Positions 1-9,700 of a stretch of DNA of 24,634 nt are shown one piece after another. The stretch's first letter is position 1. Each line of letters opens with the position of its first letter. Source of the DNA: a virus; the IMG/VR virus record IMGVR_UViG_3300007960_000178, positions 1-24,634 of that record; one strand, given 5' to 3'. Made by a program: the position numbers and the translations under genes. The notes under the pieces were generated by a model. That model made no database searches and was not told the DNA's origin. It was given only the letters and a program-made list of their open reading frames with translations.

Positions 1-1
1 A

Positions 2-904
2 GACCACAGCCCAACGTTTGATAACATCAGTATCAAAGTAGATACGATGATTCTTGCACGTACAGCCACAGCGCTTATCGACGACTTCATCTCAAGCTTA
101 GATGTGCGTATGGAAGTGGGCGCAGAGCATGGTAAAGAAATTGGTATCTTTACAGACCAAGCGTTCTTAGTACAAGGTATCAAGGCGGCACAGGTAACTG
201 TAGTAGTACCAGTCAAAGACCCTGCAACAGATGCGGTAATCGGTAGCGCAGAGAAAGGTGGTTGGGCAGACCGTATCGTATCAGGTTCGGGCGCACCGAC
301 AGGACCAGCTAAAACCATCACACGCTCAGCACCAATCGGCTTTAAGGGTGCAACGACAGTACAACTTGGTGAAGTAGGTGACGAGAACGACCCAGTCGCT
401 CTAGAACTTGCTATCCAAGACATGTGTCAAGGCATTGAAGAGAAAGATGTAAGTTTAGATGGTGCAGTGATCTTACTACGCCCAGCACAGTATTACACGC
501 TATTGAAGAACGACAAGCTTATTAGCTCAGAGTTCTCTACAGGTAATGGTGATTACGCTAAAGGTGTAGTATTGAAGTCTAACGGTGTACGTATCGAGAA
601 GACTAACCGCTTCCCGAAACATTCAGACGTAGGCAAAACACACTACCTATCAAATGCGGGTAACAACAATGCGTACGACGTAACTCGTGTAGACGCAAAC
701 TGTGTGTGCGTGTTAATCATGCCTAAGGCATTGTTAGCGGGTGAAGCAATCCCACTAACGTCTGACGTACACTACAACAAAACAGAGTTGCAATGGTTTG
801 TTGACAGCTACCTATCATTCGCGGTTACACCAAACCGTGCAGAAATGGCAGGTGCTATCTTCCGTGCAGACTTAACTTCAACCACAGAGTTTGGTAACAG
901 TTAA
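2..904 (+). CDS. Major capsid protein, T7 gp10-like (5' end cut off by window)
   Basis: The frame is open from base 2 and ends at TAA 902-904, so about 300 C-terminal residues are visible. The ATG at 47 is internal, because in-frame codons run upstream without a stop. T7 gp10A has about 344 residues, so roughly 40 are probably missing. The assignment rests on position (directly before the gp11/gp12 tail-tube genes), on size, and on a capsid-like sequence: a helix-rich N-terminal part (DDFISSLDVRMEVGAEHGKEIG), a central domain with ALELAIQDMCQGIEEKDV followed by the strand GAVILLRPAQYYTLL, and a C-terminal part ending in EMAGAIFRADL. Its role would be to form the icosahedral shell. Codon use is strongly biased (GTA, GCA, CGT, GGT), as expected of a highly expressed gene. 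No frameshift product comparable to T7 gp10B can be judged from this fragment. Confidence 0.85.
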   Translation, partial: DHSPTFDNISIKVDTMILARTATALIDDFISSLDVRMEVGAEHGKEIGIFTDQAFLVQGIKAAQVTVVVPVKDPATDAVIGSAEKGGWADRIVSGSGAPTGPAKTITRSAPIGFKGATTVQLGEVGDENDPVALELAIQDMCQGIEEKDVSLDGAVILLRPAQYYTLLKNDKLISSEFSTGNGDYAKGVVLKSNGVRIEKTNRFPKHSDVGKTHYLSNAGNNNAYDVTRVDANCVCVLIMPKALLAGEAIPLTSDVHYNKTELQWFVDSYLSFAVTPNRAEMAGAIFRADLTSTTEFGNS

Positions 905-918
905 TAAGTGATACCTTC

Positions 919-942
919 AAGGACATTCATATGAGTGTCCTT
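919..942 (+). terminator. Hairpin after capsid gene, at the T7 T-phi position
   Basis: A 7-bp perfect stem pairs 919-925 (AAGGACA) with 936-942 (TGTCCTT) around a 10-nt loop. It lies 15 nt after the capsid stop and before the tail-tube gene, which is where T7 has its main late terminator. There is no strong U-tract after it (TTCATAGG), so it may act as a partial terminator or an RNA-processing stem rather than a full stop. Function is inferred from position. Confidence 0.5.
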
Positions 943-993
943 CATAGGTATACATTTCGTATATCTAAATCTGATTTGCAAATAGGATTTATT

Positions 994-1572
994 ATGGACG
1001 AGTTAGAAGCAATGAACATGTTGCTAAGAGCAATTGGCAGCTCTCCAGTAAACAGCTTAGAGACACCACATCCAGATGCAATAAACGCAAAGGCCACCCT
1101 AAACAGATGGCGTAAGCAAGTACAAGCTAAGGGTTGGTGGTGTAATGTTGATTACACAGTAACATTCACAAGAGATGCGGTAACGGGAGAGATACCCGTA
1201 GCAACGCATATTACAAAAGCAGTATTCCAAGATTCCAGTATTGTAATCCGAGGTAACAAGTTGTACAACAAAGCGATACAGTCGTATGTGTTTACAACAA
1301 ACCCAACAGCAGTTCGTATACAATACGACTTGTCGTGGGCAGAGTTACCAGCATCATTACAACGGCATGCAGCATATGCAGCAGCAGCACAGTTTGTAAT
1401 GGACGAGATAGAAGATGCAGCGAAATCTTCTTACTTCAAGGAACAAGCAGGAATCGCCTATGTAGATGTTAAGAGTGACGACCTTAGCCAGAGACGTTTG
1501 AATGTCTTTGATAAGACACGTGTATACTTAGCACGCAAAGGCGTAAGACCATATTTAAGGCAGGGTTTCTAA
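994..1572 (+). CDS. Tail tubular protein A, T7 gp11-like
   Basis: The product has 192 residues; T7 gp11 has 196. The start at 994 is chosen because AGGA at 984-987 sits 6 nt upstream and the protein then begins MDELEAMNMLLRAIGSSPVNSLE, matching the T7-family N-terminus (a helix, then IG.PPV.SLE). An upstream in-frame ATG at 931 lies inside the hairpin and adds 21 unrelated residues. The family signature of a helical ANA..LN...QVQ..GW segment is seen as INAKATLNRWRKQVQAKGWW. The protein forms the dodecameric adaptor ring between portal and nozzle and holds the tail fibres. Its stop overlaps the next start (TAATG at 1570-1574), so translation is probably coupled to gp12. Confidence 0.9.
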   Translation: MDELEAMNMLLRAIGSSPVNSLETPHPDAINAKATLNRWRKQVQAKGWWCNVDYTVTFTRDAVTGEIPVATHITKAVFQDSSIVIRGNKLYNKAIQSYVFTTNPTAVRIQYDLSWAELPASLQRHAAYAAAAQFVMDEIEDAAKSSYFKEQAGIAYVDVKSDDLSQRRLNVFDKTRVYLARKGVRPYLRQGF

Positions 1573-3935
1573 TGGCACGAGTAGCACAAGCATACCCGAC
1601 GCCGATACATGGGGTTAGTACATTAGCCCCAAGAAACCGCGCGAAAGGTCAAGCAGCAGCGCAGATTAACATGCGAAGCGACCCAGTTAATAAGTTGACA
1701 AGACGTCCGCCACTAACATGGGATGCAGCCCTAGCCTTCGCAGAGGATACGGCCATAGCACATCACAGTTACTATCGTAAAGGTAAGCGTATACGTTTAG
1801 TGATAGAAGATGATGGGACAGTTAACGCATTCATAGACAACCAACCCAAGCCATTAACTGGCACACTTGGGAGCTATCGTGCAGGCGAGTTAGCCATGGC
1901 TACGGTAAATGATACGACATTTGTAGTAAACAAAGACAAAGTAGTACAACTGTCTACAGATACCGACGCAAACACCATCCAGAAAGCCGTACATATAAAC
2001 GTGCTGCACGCATTGAATTATAGTACCACACTAACGGTTACTGTGAGTGATGCAAATGACAATGTCCTAGGTACATCCACAATCACGGTAGGTGACGGTA
2101 TTGATGACCCTAGAGGTTCGTTAGCTGCACACGATGCAGCCCGTGCAGTAAACACGGTAGCGACAAAGATTGCAGAGCATTTAGCAGCAATAGCTGGTAT
2201 CACTACGGTAGCAAAAGGCTCTAGCGTTGCCATCCAGTATGACGATAACTCAGTATGGCCAAAGGTTACAGTAGAAGGTGGTCGTGGGGATGACGTAGTT
2301 GTTATAAGCGAAACAGTTGCCAACATAGAAGGTTTACCTCTGTATGCAATTCCTGGGACACGTATAACAGTTAAACCAGACCCAGTAAGTAAAGATGGTA
2401 CATACTATCTTGAAGCAGTGACACTAGAAGGTGAGAACACAGGTGGTATGCAAGAAGTCGTATGGGATGAAGCACGTTCACCAAACGAGCCATACAAGTT
2501 TGACGCATCAACAATGCCTCACACTGTGGTATACGACAATGCTACGGATAGTTTCACAGTAGGTCCGGCTACATGGTCAGAGAGACGCGCAGGTGATAAT
2601 GAATCATGCCCAGTACCAAGTTTCGTAGGTAGACGACTTAACGCAGTCAGCCAGTTCCAGAAACGGTTAGTGCTATTATCAGAGAATGATGTAGCTATGA
2701 CACGTACAGACAACTTCTTCAATTGGTGGAAGAAATCCGCAGTACAACTGCTGGTGACCGACCCTATTGAAGTTACGTCCAACGCAACAGGTATTGATGA
2801 ATTACAGTACGTGGTAGAACACAACAGAGACCTCATGATTGTAGCGTCTAATGGACAATTCAAGATTGATGGTACGACAGGTATTACACCACAGACAGTA
2901 GCAATGCCGTTAACAACCTCACACACTATCCAGACAACTGTAGCACCAGTATCTATGGGTACGTCTGTATATATGCCAATAACATATGGCGATAGTACAG
3001 GAGTAATCCAGTATACGGGTAAACGCGACCAAGGTGACGCGGCCAATCAGATAACACATCATGTGATAGGTTATATGAAAGGTAACGCCAAGCTATTCGC
3101 AGGTAGCCCTAATCTAGAAATGCTAGCAATGACTACTACAGGAGCAGCGCCAAATGAGCTATTCATTTACGAACAGTTCACGCAAGAAGGCTCGGTAGGA
3201 CAGCAGGCATGGAGTAAGTGGGTTATACCAGATGTAGACGAGATTGTGGCTTTGGACTTTACAGAGTCAGCACTGACGTTAATAGTAGCTAATTCCAGAA
3301 GATTGTACGCCAAGACATTTAATATGTACTCACGAGTTGCGACAAACACTCACGAAGTATATTTGGACAATCTGATAGAATTAGACACAAACGGTACTAC
3401 CGTGACACTACCATTCCAGTACACATGGGGTGCAGAGACATTAGTCAATAAACTGATAGTAGTGATGGGTAGTGGGACAATCTATCCGCTAGAGAGCATA
3501 GGCTATACACGACACATCGATGTACTTACATTTAATGAGGACATTGGCGCAGGTAAAGTGTATGTAGGGCTACCGTTCACATCATCATATGAACCGACAC
3601 GACCATTCATCGAGGATGGCTCAGGTATAGTGGTCACAACAGACCGTGTACGGATAAGTAGGTTTGTATTGAATGTTGTGGACACCGAGCGTGTGCGTAT
3701 GAAGATAACGTCAGATTACTATGACTATGAAGACCAAGAAATGACTCCACGTGTATTAGGTAGTAACAAGAACCTAATAGGGACAGTAGATTTGTACACT
3801 GGTGACTATAAGTTTAGTTACTCACAGGATGCAGATTTAGCAACAGCTACATTCTACACCGACGGGTATCTAGGTATGACTATAGCAGGTATTAGTTGGG
3901 AAGGTCAGTACAGACAAAGTAGCAGGAGACTATAA
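1572..3935 (+). CDS. Tail tubular protein B (nozzle), T7 gp12-like
   Basis: The product has 787 residues against 794 for T7 gp12. It is beta-rich throughout, as expected for the hexameric nozzle that closes the short tail and forms the DNA exit channel. Typical family features are visible: an N-terminal PTPIHGVSTLAPRNRAKGQA segment followed by NMRSDPVNKLTRRPP (the family pattern of Q.NM..dp..GL.RRPP), and a central QKRLVLLSENDVAMTRTDNFFNWW stretch. The start shares its A with the stop of gp11. It ends with the same TAATG overlap into the next gene, so gp11-gp12-gp14 read as one translationally coupled unit. Nothing odd is seen apart from normal divergence. Confidence 0.92.
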   Translation: MARVAQAYPTPIHGVSTLAPRNRAKGQAAAQINMRSDPVNKLTRRPPLTWDAALAFAEDTAIAHHSYYRKGKRIRLVIEDDGTVNAFIDNQPKPLTGTLGSYRAGELAMATVNDTTFVVNKDKVVQLSTDTDANTIQKAVHINVLHALNYSTTLTVTVSDANDNVLGTSTITVGDGIDDPRGSLAAHDAARAVNTVATKIAEHLAAIAGITTVAKGSSVAIQYDDNSVWPKVTVEGGRGDDVVVISETVANIEGLPLYAIPGTRITVKPDPVSKDGTYYLEAVTLEGENTGGMQEVVWDEARSPNEPYKFDASTMPHTVVYDNATDSFTVGPATWSERRAGDNESCPVPSFVGRRLNAVSQFQKRLVLLSENDVAMTRTDNFFNWWKKSAVQLLVTDPIEVTSNATGIDELQYVVEHNRDLMIVASNGQFKIDGTTGITPQTVAMPLTTSHTIQTTVAPVSMGTSVYMPITYGDSTGVIQYTGKRDQGDAANQITHHVIGYMKGNAKLFAGSPNLEMLAMTTTGAAPNELFIYEQFTQEGSVGQQAWSKWVIPDVDEIVALDFTESALTLIVANSRRLYAKTFNMYSRVATNTHEVYLDNLIELDTNGTTVTLPFQYTWGAETLVNKLIVVMGSGTIYPLESIGYTRHIDVLTFNEDIGAGKVYVGLPFTSSYEPTRPFIEDGSGIVVTTDRVRISRFVLNVVDTERVRMKITSDYYDYEDQEMTPRVLGSNKNLIGTVDLYTGDYKFSYSQDADLATATFYTDGYLGMTIAGISWEGQYRQSSRRL

Positions 3936-4483
3936 TGAATCTATTCGCACAGACTGCACAAACAGGTATACAGACACTGCATCTATTAGGTGGTGGCGAC
4001 AACGCAGGTACAGTACAAGCGTACAACCAAGCCTATGGTTTACAGTCAGCACGTTTCGCAGCACTGAACAGAATCAATACAGCCGAAGGCAATATAGCCG
4101 CAATTAATCAGGATAGGGTACTTACTAACGTAGCTATAGAGATGAACCAGCAACAGGCTGAGGCAATGGCACAAGTCAACGCAGCGGCAGCAGGTGTAAG
4201 CGGTGGCTCAATAGATACAGTAATGCAAGGTATAGCAGGTAATGCAGCTATGGCACGACAACGTGCTAAAGCAGAGGCAAACCAGTTAACTGAACAACAG
4301 TTATCAGGTATCAACAACGCATTTATGGACTTGAAGAGTATACCAGACACACCAGAATCAGACCCATTAATGGCAGGTCTATCGGCAGGTATCGATGCCA
4401 CTGTACAATACTTTACAGGCGGCAGTGGCGGAGTAAGTAACATACAACAAGGCGAAGCATTCGCTAGCCTGTGGAGAGGTTAA
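3935..4483 (+). CDS. Internal virion (ejection) protein, T7 gp14-like
   Basis: The product has 182 residues; T7 gp14 has 196. It is alanine/glutamine-rich and helical. The segment EAMAQVNAAAAGVSGGSIDT, continuing VMQGIAGNAAMARQRAKAEANQL, resembles the gp14 pattern in which a GSIRAAIGESMLEGSS-type turn is followed by a long helix. In T7, gp14 is ejected first and forms the outer-membrane part of the DNA-translocating channel with gp15 and gp16. The T7 gene 13 homologue that usually precedes it is absent: the start follows gp12 directly by TAATG overlap. Its own stop overlaps the gp15-like start at 4483. Confidence 0.82.
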   Translation: MNLFAQTAQTGIQTLHLLGGGDNAGTVQAYNQAYGLQSARFAALNRINTAEGNIAAINQDRVLTNVAIEMNQQQAEAMAQVNAAAAGVSGGSIDTVMQGIAGNAAMARQRAKAEANQLTEQQLSGINNAFMDLKSIPDTPESDPLMAGLSAGIDATVQYFTGGSGGVSNIQQGEAFASLWRG

Positions 4484-6768
4484 TGGCAGAGTTCGGTTTA
4501 CCAGAACGTTCGGCTATAACAGACGCTAATGCAGGTGTGGTTAATCCACCTGCTAAGCGTAGAATAGTAAGAGCAAATATAGCACAAGGTACTAAGCAGC
4601 TATCAGCATCTGACATAGGTATTGCACAGATTGGGCGTAGTATAGGTGACGCATTAGGCGCAGTCCTTGAGAAAGAGGGCGGTCGTATGCAACAGCAGAA
4701 GATACTCGATGCTGAGATACGCCAAGGTACAGAGACAGCTATTAATTCTGTAGACAAAGTAAAACAAACTACAGGATGGGAACGCGCTATATTTGGTGAA
4801 AACATTGAGTATCGTGCAGCACAACAACGTGCTGTGGAGAACCAAGTACAAGCGTCGTATCTAGAGCAGTTACATAATGTGAGTACACATGCAGGTAGTA
4901 CACCTGAGCAGTACCATGAGCAACTACAGAAAGCTAACAACAAAGCATTAGAGCAGTATAAGGATGACCCTGAAACACAGAAGCTCGTGCTACGTCAATT
5001 ACAAGACGTAAATAAGAAGTTAGCCAACGCACATTACAAGCAACATTACGCATATAACCAACAGCAGCAGCAAGAGACCACACGTGTCCAACTGATGCAG
5101 AGATTAGATACGTACAACTTAGAGCGCGCAAACAACATTTCTCCAGAAGAGATGGACGCACACTTACAAGAGGTAAGTAACTTCTTTACTGAGAAGTACA
5201 AGCCAGAAGGTATGGATTCAATCGCGTTCAGAGCGTTGCAGATGGAAGCAATCACCACACATATGAAAGCAGGTAATGCTGGAGCTATGAAAGCAGCACA
5301 GGCCACAGGATTCGTTAATACGTTTACTGCGCCTGAGTTGAATCAGTGGGATAATGCTGTAAGTGAGTACGACACGCACTTTAATAGACAGGTTGACTTA
5401 ATACGTACTAAAGCAGACATTGCATTAGAGCGAGCACAGACACCTGAACAGATTCAAAGCGTAGTAGCAAACAAGCGTAAAGAGTTATCAGAAAAGTTCA
5501 AGCTTGCATCAGGCTCAGACCGTAGCCTATTAATTATGGCGAAAGGCGAGCTGCACATGGAGCAGGGACTGACTAAAGCAGAAGTTTTGGCTAAAGCTCT
5601 ACAGAAAGAAGAAGCGAAGACACAGGCGGCAGCAGACAAGAAGCTTGCAGAGTTGGAAGAACAAGTAGTGAAGGACAATGCACTAGCAGCGTATTTCAGT
5701 ACGAACGAACCAGCAGTTAAAGCAGACTTGCAGCGAACCCATAACTTAACGAAGAAAGAACGTGAAGAGGGTTTTGACACACATCTGTTAGCAGGCGCAC
5801 AGACATTCATTGGTGGAGACTTACCGCCTACGGTGACTGAGTATGCACAGGAGCTACAGAAGAATCCTGAGCTACAAGAGTGGACGTTACAAGAAATGAA
5901 ACGTACAGGTGAGGTGTCACCGATGTTAAAGACCATCCTTTCGACAGCTACACAAGCTACTGACCGGATGTTCGACGAGAATGGTAATGTGTCAGAAGTA
6001 GGTCTACAGACAGCACGTATGGTAGATAAGTTGTTGGAGTCTCCGAAAGCAGTCGATTTGATTGGCGGTAAGGATGCACTGCGACAATGGAAGATAGTGT
6101 CATTAGGTGTACAGGCAGGTTCAGGACAACAGCACATCGAGAAGAAAGTGACAGCGTATAACCAGAATAAGGGTAAAGCTGACACAGCGGGATTCCAGTG
6201 GAAGACTCTAATCGGTGATATGTCAAGACGTGACTGGATGATGCAGCGGTTACAGAAGTTAGGTATACCCAACCCAAGTAACCAGATGATTACCGACGAG
6301 CTAGAAGCATACAGAGAAGATGTGACAGCATTTGGTTATGATACCAAAGAAGCAGACCACTCTATGAGAATGCGAGTATCTAACGGTAAGACGAAGATAT
6401 TCAGCAGCACAATCTCAAATGCAGCCTACCTAAACGAAGTTACTAAGTGGACAGCAGAAGACTTCATTACTATTGCGGAAAAGCACAACTTCCTAGCAGG
6501 TAAGTATGCAGATTTAAGTGGCTCAAACAAAGAAGTTTATCGGTCACACACCCAGATACCTAACTTACGTTGGTATACTAAAGAAGGTGTGGCAGGACTA
6601 TTTGCATCATCTCCGTCATCGAACAATGAACTGTTCATTAGCACAGACGAGATGCAAGAGATAGAGCGATACGTAACAGAGCGAGAAGAAGTAGAGAAAG
6701 CTACTCGACAGTTCCGTGAAAAGCGTAATCGTTCGGTAGACATAAGTAAAGTACTAACAAGATTCTAA
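4483..6768 (+). CDS. Internal virion (ejection) protein, T7 gp15-like
   Basis: The product has 761 residues; T7 gp15 has 747. The ATG at 4483 is preferred over an in-frame GTG at 4471, because the GGAGAGG at 4473-4479 is then a ribosome binding site and the start overlaps the gp14 stop as TAATG. The protein is almost wholly helical and rich in Q, E, K and A, with a glutamine run near residues 194-198 (NQQQQQE) and long heptad-like stretches (LAKALQKEEAKTQAAADKKL). The N-terminus has a basic PPAKRRIVRANIAQGTKQ patch. In T7, gp15 forms the periplasmic tube of the ejectosome between gp14 and gp16. No lytic transglycosylase motif (E-S, G-L-M-Q) was found here. Confidence 0.85.
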   Translation: MAEFGLPERSAITDANAGVVNPPAKRRIVRANIAQGTKQLSASDIGIAQIGRSIGDALGAVLEKEGGRMQQQKILDAEIRQGTETAINSVDKVKQTTGWERAIFGENIEYRAAQQRAVENQVQASYLEQLHNVSTHAGSTPEQYHEQLQKANNKALEQYKDDPETQKLVLRQLQDVNKKLANAHYKQHYAYNQQQQQETTRVQLMQRLDTYNLERANNISPEEMDAHLQEVSNFFTEKYKPEGMDSIAFRALQMEAITTHMKAGNAGAMKAAQATGFVNTFTAPELNQWDNAVSEYDTHFNRQVDLIRTKADIALERAQTPEQIQSVVANKRKELSEKFKLASGSDRSLLIMAKGELHMEQGLTKAEVLAKALQKEEAKTQAAADKKLAELEEQVVKDNALAAYFSTNEPAVKADLQRTHNLTKKEREEGFDTHLLAGAQTFIGGDLPPTVTEYAQELQKNPELQEWTLQEMKRTGEVSPMLKTILSTATQATDRMFDENGNVSEVGLQTARMVDKLLESPKAVDLIGGKDALRQWKIVSLGVQAGSGQQHIEKKVTAYNQNKGKADTAGFQWKTLIGDMSRRDWMMQRLQKLGIPNPSNQMITDELEAYREDVTAFGYDTKEADHSMRMRVSNGKTKIFSSTISNAAYLNEVTKWTAEDFITIAEKHNFLAGKYADLSGSNKEVYRSHTQIPNLRWYTKEGVAGLFASSPSSNNELFISTDEMQEIERYVTEREEVEKATRQFREKRNRSVDISKVLTRF

Positions 6769-6777
6769 GGCATAACA

Positions 6778-9700
6778 ATGGCACAGATTACTAAGAATAC
6801 GGATGGAGATACATTCCGTGTAGACGGTACATCAACGCGTGTCTTAGGTATCAATACAGACGAAAGTGTTGCAGTTAATGAAGACCGCAACACTCAGTCT
6901 GGTAGAGATGCCAGTGACAAAGCAAAGATTATCGCACCTGTAGGTACAGAAGTACGTACAGAAGAAGCAGGTAAAGGTAAGTTTGGCCGTACCCTAGCAG
7001 ATGTAAAGATACAAACAGCAAAGGGTGAAGTAGATTATGGCTTAGTGGCGTTAGACCAAAGTATGTCTAAGTACAGCATCGAGTACGGTAAACACCCAAA
7101 CCCAGAACAACACGACTTGTTCAAAGAGTATTTCTCACAGAACGCACCATACCAGTATGCAGACTATCGAGAACTGTTGGATAGAGAAGAATACGCGACA
7201 GTTGCTAAGAATATAGATGCATTCAATATAGCACACAAGCAATACGAAGATGGTGAGATAAGCAGAGAGGCGTATGAAGACGCTATGTATACTGCTTACG
7301 GTGATGGTGAGAAGGTAGCCCGATTCCGCTACCAAAACATGCAATGGCAGCGTGACTTTGATATGAAACAGTATGACGGTAGTGACCGCATGGCTTACGA
7401 CTGGGCACATCAGAGTAAAGAGAATCGAGAAAAGTATGACTTGGCCATTCGTAATAGTCATACAGGTTTCCGCAGCAATCCTGAGAAAGACGTAGGATTC
7501 TGGAAATCATTAGCGGCAGGTACGGAGACGGCGTTTAGCATGTTCAATGATATAGCTGTATTAAACAGATATAAAGACTTGAGCAATGCACGTAAGTATA
7601 GCGACGACAAGTTCGATGTAAGTGATGAAGAGTTAGTCCGAGGCGTTCCACCAGAGTATCACAACTTAGTGATGCAAGAAGCCGAAGAGTATGGTGACGA
7701 TTCAGCATTACAGTATCGAGACAATTTACTAAAGTCTCTACAGAATGAAGAAGACTTCAATGAGTTACCTCTAGCAACACAAATAGTGACAGCCATACCA
7801 GCTGTACTAGCTAGTCCTGTAACGTTGGCAACAGGTGGCGTTGTCGGTACAGGTGTAATAAAGGTAACTAAGACTATAGACGACATAATGGCTGTAGGTC
7901 GATTGAGGAATCTCCGTATACCCGCTAAAGTAGTAACATGGGCAGCAGCAGGCGCGTTAGAAACAGGTGCAAGCGGTACGCCTAGACTTGGAACAGACGC
8001 CAACTTCACATCAGCAGATATGTTGAATGAGATGAAGTATGGTGCAGCGTTCGGCGTAGTAGTACCAGCAGCAATGACTGGTATTAGTAACAGCGCCAAA
8101 CGTCTCCAAGATTATTCAGCACGGATGAAACAGGCTCAACAGAGCATACAACGAGAGACAGAAGAGTTGGCAGGGAGGCCGCCAGTCACTCTGGAGAAGC
8201 CACGTATACGTGTAGTATCAGGTGGAGTAATAGACCCAGAAACAGCAAAAGTTAAGTCTGTACACGACATGACTCGTGAAGAGCTTGCAGCAGAATCAGC
8301 TAAACAGATTGACCACGTACTGGCAAACTTCTCAGAATTACCTTACCAAAGAGGGAAGGTGAGTGCGGCAGTGGATGTAGCTACAGCTACTCAAACAAAG
8401 AGTCTGACGCAGACCATGTTAGAATCAGACTCTAGAGTAGCTAAGTTCATCGGTTCAGAATTACTAGAACTACCAGAAGGTATTGGTGGTACGGTAGTTA
8501 GACAACCAACAGCAGCTTTGCAACAGCATAGCTTGCGTACACGGTATCTCTCCGACACACAACCGATATACCACAAACTAATTGGTGAGTATGCGGGTGA
8601 ACATGGTAAACGTGGTGTAGGTAAGATGATGGCTCAGCATTTTGATGGGCAAGGCAGTCCGTTGGTCAATAAGTTTAGTCGTGATGTGGCAACAGTGCTA
8701 GAACAACGACGTCAGGGTAAGCCTGTAACAGTCAAGTCTCAAGCGGTGTTGAAGATGGTAGACGCATTTGAAAACTCTATGTCTAAGATGTTTGACGACT
8801 TAGTAGACGCAGGTGTATCAGGCTTTAGTAAAGACAGACGTGTAAAGAACTACTTCCCACAATTATGGGATAATGGTGCTATGCGCGGAGCTGTAACCAA
8901 GTATGGTGAGAAGCGCGTACAAGATGTGTTGGCCAAAGGTTACTTGGCATCTAAGCATAACGACATCGAGGATATGGTATCAGCACAATCAGCAGCTAAG
9001 TCCTTACTAGATAAGATTAAGACAGACGACCTTGTAGATGGTGCGTTACCTACTACTGTAGATGCTCGTGCCAAAGCACGTCTTGATATAGATACAACTG
9101 TGTCAGATGGTGAGCTGAGTATCATGGATTTGATGGAGACAGATTTATCCACAGTATCAGCCAAGTATGCCAACAGAGCGGCAGGACGTGTTGCATTAGC
9201 ACGGAAGGGTATCACAGGAGACATGGATATTGACGAGTTGCGTAAGCGTTACATAGCAGAAGGTCAAGACCCACAGCTATTTGACGATACGATAAACTTA
9301 GTAATGGGCAGACCAACAAGAGAAGGTCTAGACCCAGCACTTAACGAAATCAAAGATGCAGTCAGTCTGAGTAAGATGGGTGGCTTAGGTATGGCACAAG
9401 CCGCAGAGATGGGTAACGTACTTAGCAGAGCAGTATTGAACTTGTTTAGTGACCCTAAAGTGTTTAAGAAGATATTCTCACTAGCTGGAGAGTCTACACA
9501 AGACAAAGCCCTTATGAGAGAGATACAAGCACTCTCAGGCATATCCAACGACGTGCACCTTCTCGACAGACAAGCAGTACATTTAGACCGTGCTGCACTG
9601 GACGAAGCTAGGAACGTACGTAAATTGGGTTACTGGATAGCAGGTAAAGCCTCATTCGGTAAATACAAAGCACCAGCAGGGTATATCCTAGGCAAGGTAT

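Noticed and set aside
4471-4483. GTG start for the gp15-like protein
   Set aside because: The GTG lies within the binding site of the ATG at 4483, which overlaps the previous stop in the same TAATG pattern as the neighbouring genes.
5454-6272. 272-codon open frame on the minus strand
   Set aside because: It is antisense to the gp15-like gene, whose codon bias suppresses stops in this frame. The protein is cysteine/serine-rich without domain character, and no binding site precedes it.
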